A DNA stretch of 6,555 bases from Betaproteobacteria bacterium (GTDB lineage: Bacteria; Pseudomonadota; Gammaproteobacteria; Burkholderiales; Casimicrobiaceae), in NCBI GenBank assembly GCA_005888865.1, contig VBCL01000188.1:1-6555 (forward strand), in the 5' to 3' direction. The first letter of the stretch is position 1. The number at the start of each line of letters is the position of its first letter. The notes under the pieces are model-generated. The model was not told where the DNA came from. It did not search any database and was given only the letters and a program-made list of their open reading frames with translations. Shown here piece after piece: positions 6,181-6,555 of this stretch. The translations under genes were made by a program, and so were the position numbers.

Positions 6181-6555
6181 ATGTCACGGCTGCGCGAGCA
6201 TCTGTCCATGTTCAAGGAGGCCGCGATCGCGTGGGTCGACGACCGCGCGCCGACCATGGGTGCGGCGCTCGCCTTCTATAGCGCTTTTTCGCTGGCACCA
6301 CTGCTGGTCATCGTCATCGCCGTCGCGGGGATGATCTACGGCGTCGATGCTGCGCGCGGTGCGGTGGTCAGGCAATTCAGCGCGCTGCTCGGGCCGGTTG
6401 GCGCCGACGCATTGCAAAAACTTCTGGTCGCGGCAGCCTTCGAGGGACACGGGATCGTGGCGACCGTCGTGGGCCTGGTGGTGCTGGTCGTCGGGGCGAC
6501 GACGGTTCTGGTCGAGCTCGAAGACGACCTCGACCGCATCTGGAAATCACCGCCG
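6181..6555 (+). CDS. YihY/BrkB-family inner-membrane protein, 5' part
   Basis: The frame is open from ATG 6181 to the window edge (125 residues, no stop), so the gene is cut by the window; full members are usually around 300 residues or more. Matching features are AWVDDRAPTMGAALAFYSAF (17-36, in the typical amphipathic lead-in), a first hydrophobic segment LAPLLVIVIAVAGMIYG (38-54), the DAARGAVVRQ segment (56-65) before a second membrane region (about 91-108), and GATTVLVELEDDLDRIWK (105-122), which matches the GATTVFxELQxALNxIW block of the family. These are polytopic inner-membrane proteins of unclear role, once misnamed ribonuclease BN and also called BrkB after a Bordetella serum-resistance protein. 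The ribosome binding site before 6181 is weak; ATG 6208 is a possible alternative start. The terminator-like hairpin upstream suggests it is independent of the TRAP operon. Confidence 0.88.
   Translation, partial: MSRLREHLSMFKEAAIAWVDDRAPTMGAALAFYSAFSLAPLLVIVIAVAGMIYGVDAARGAVVRQFSALLGPVGADALQKLLVAAAFEGHGIVATVVGLVVLVVGATTVLVELEDDLDRIWKSPP

Noticed and set aside
1..6555. A CRISPR array, tRNA, rRNA, insertion sequence or novel defence-type system
   Set aside because: No regularly spaced direct repeats, RNA gene folds, transposase or terminal repeats were seen. All genes belong to common metabolic, transport or membrane families.

Overview
The window is high-GC, mostly coding, plus-strand DNA. 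It most resembles a betaproteobacterium (Burkholderiales-like) chromosome; this is inferred from the GC-rich codon use, the type of PEP carboxylase, the TRAP transporter gene order and the type of palindromic repeat. No marker gene fixes the taxon.

Layout: bases 1-113 are a short leader with no supported gene. Bases 123-2888 encode a complete PEP carboxylase (ppc), an anaplerotic enzyme of central metabolism, with all the catalytic motifs I looked for. A 162-base spacer follows. It holds a hairpin, a plausible extended -10 promoter, a GntR/FadR-like palindrome and a very strong ribosome binding site, and leads into a tripartite TRAP carboxylate uptake operon. The operon runs periplasmic binding protein dctP (3051-4055), a 149-base spacer with two inverted REP-like palindromes, small permease dctQ (4205-4723), and large permease dctM (4745-6014). 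After a 166-base spacer with a terminator-like hairpin comes the 5' part of a YihY/BrkB-family inner-membrane protein gene (6181 to the window edge).

The most notable observation is that dctM is broken. Near base 5684 the reading frame leaves the family sequence, and the correct C-terminus continues in another frame from about 5685 to 6014. Roughly seven residues also appear to be missing at that point, which fits a deletion of about 20 bases. By chance the shifted frame stays open to 6040 and gives a 431-residue product, a normal length for DctM, so a length check would miss the defect. If the deletion is real, the transporter should be non-functional; otherwise it is an assembly error.

A second notable point is the pair of REP-like hairpins between dctP and dctQ. 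They differ by paired changes that keep the stem intact, and their position could set different expression levels for the binding protein and the membrane subunits. I found no previously undescribed multi-gene system here: the genes belong to well-known families.
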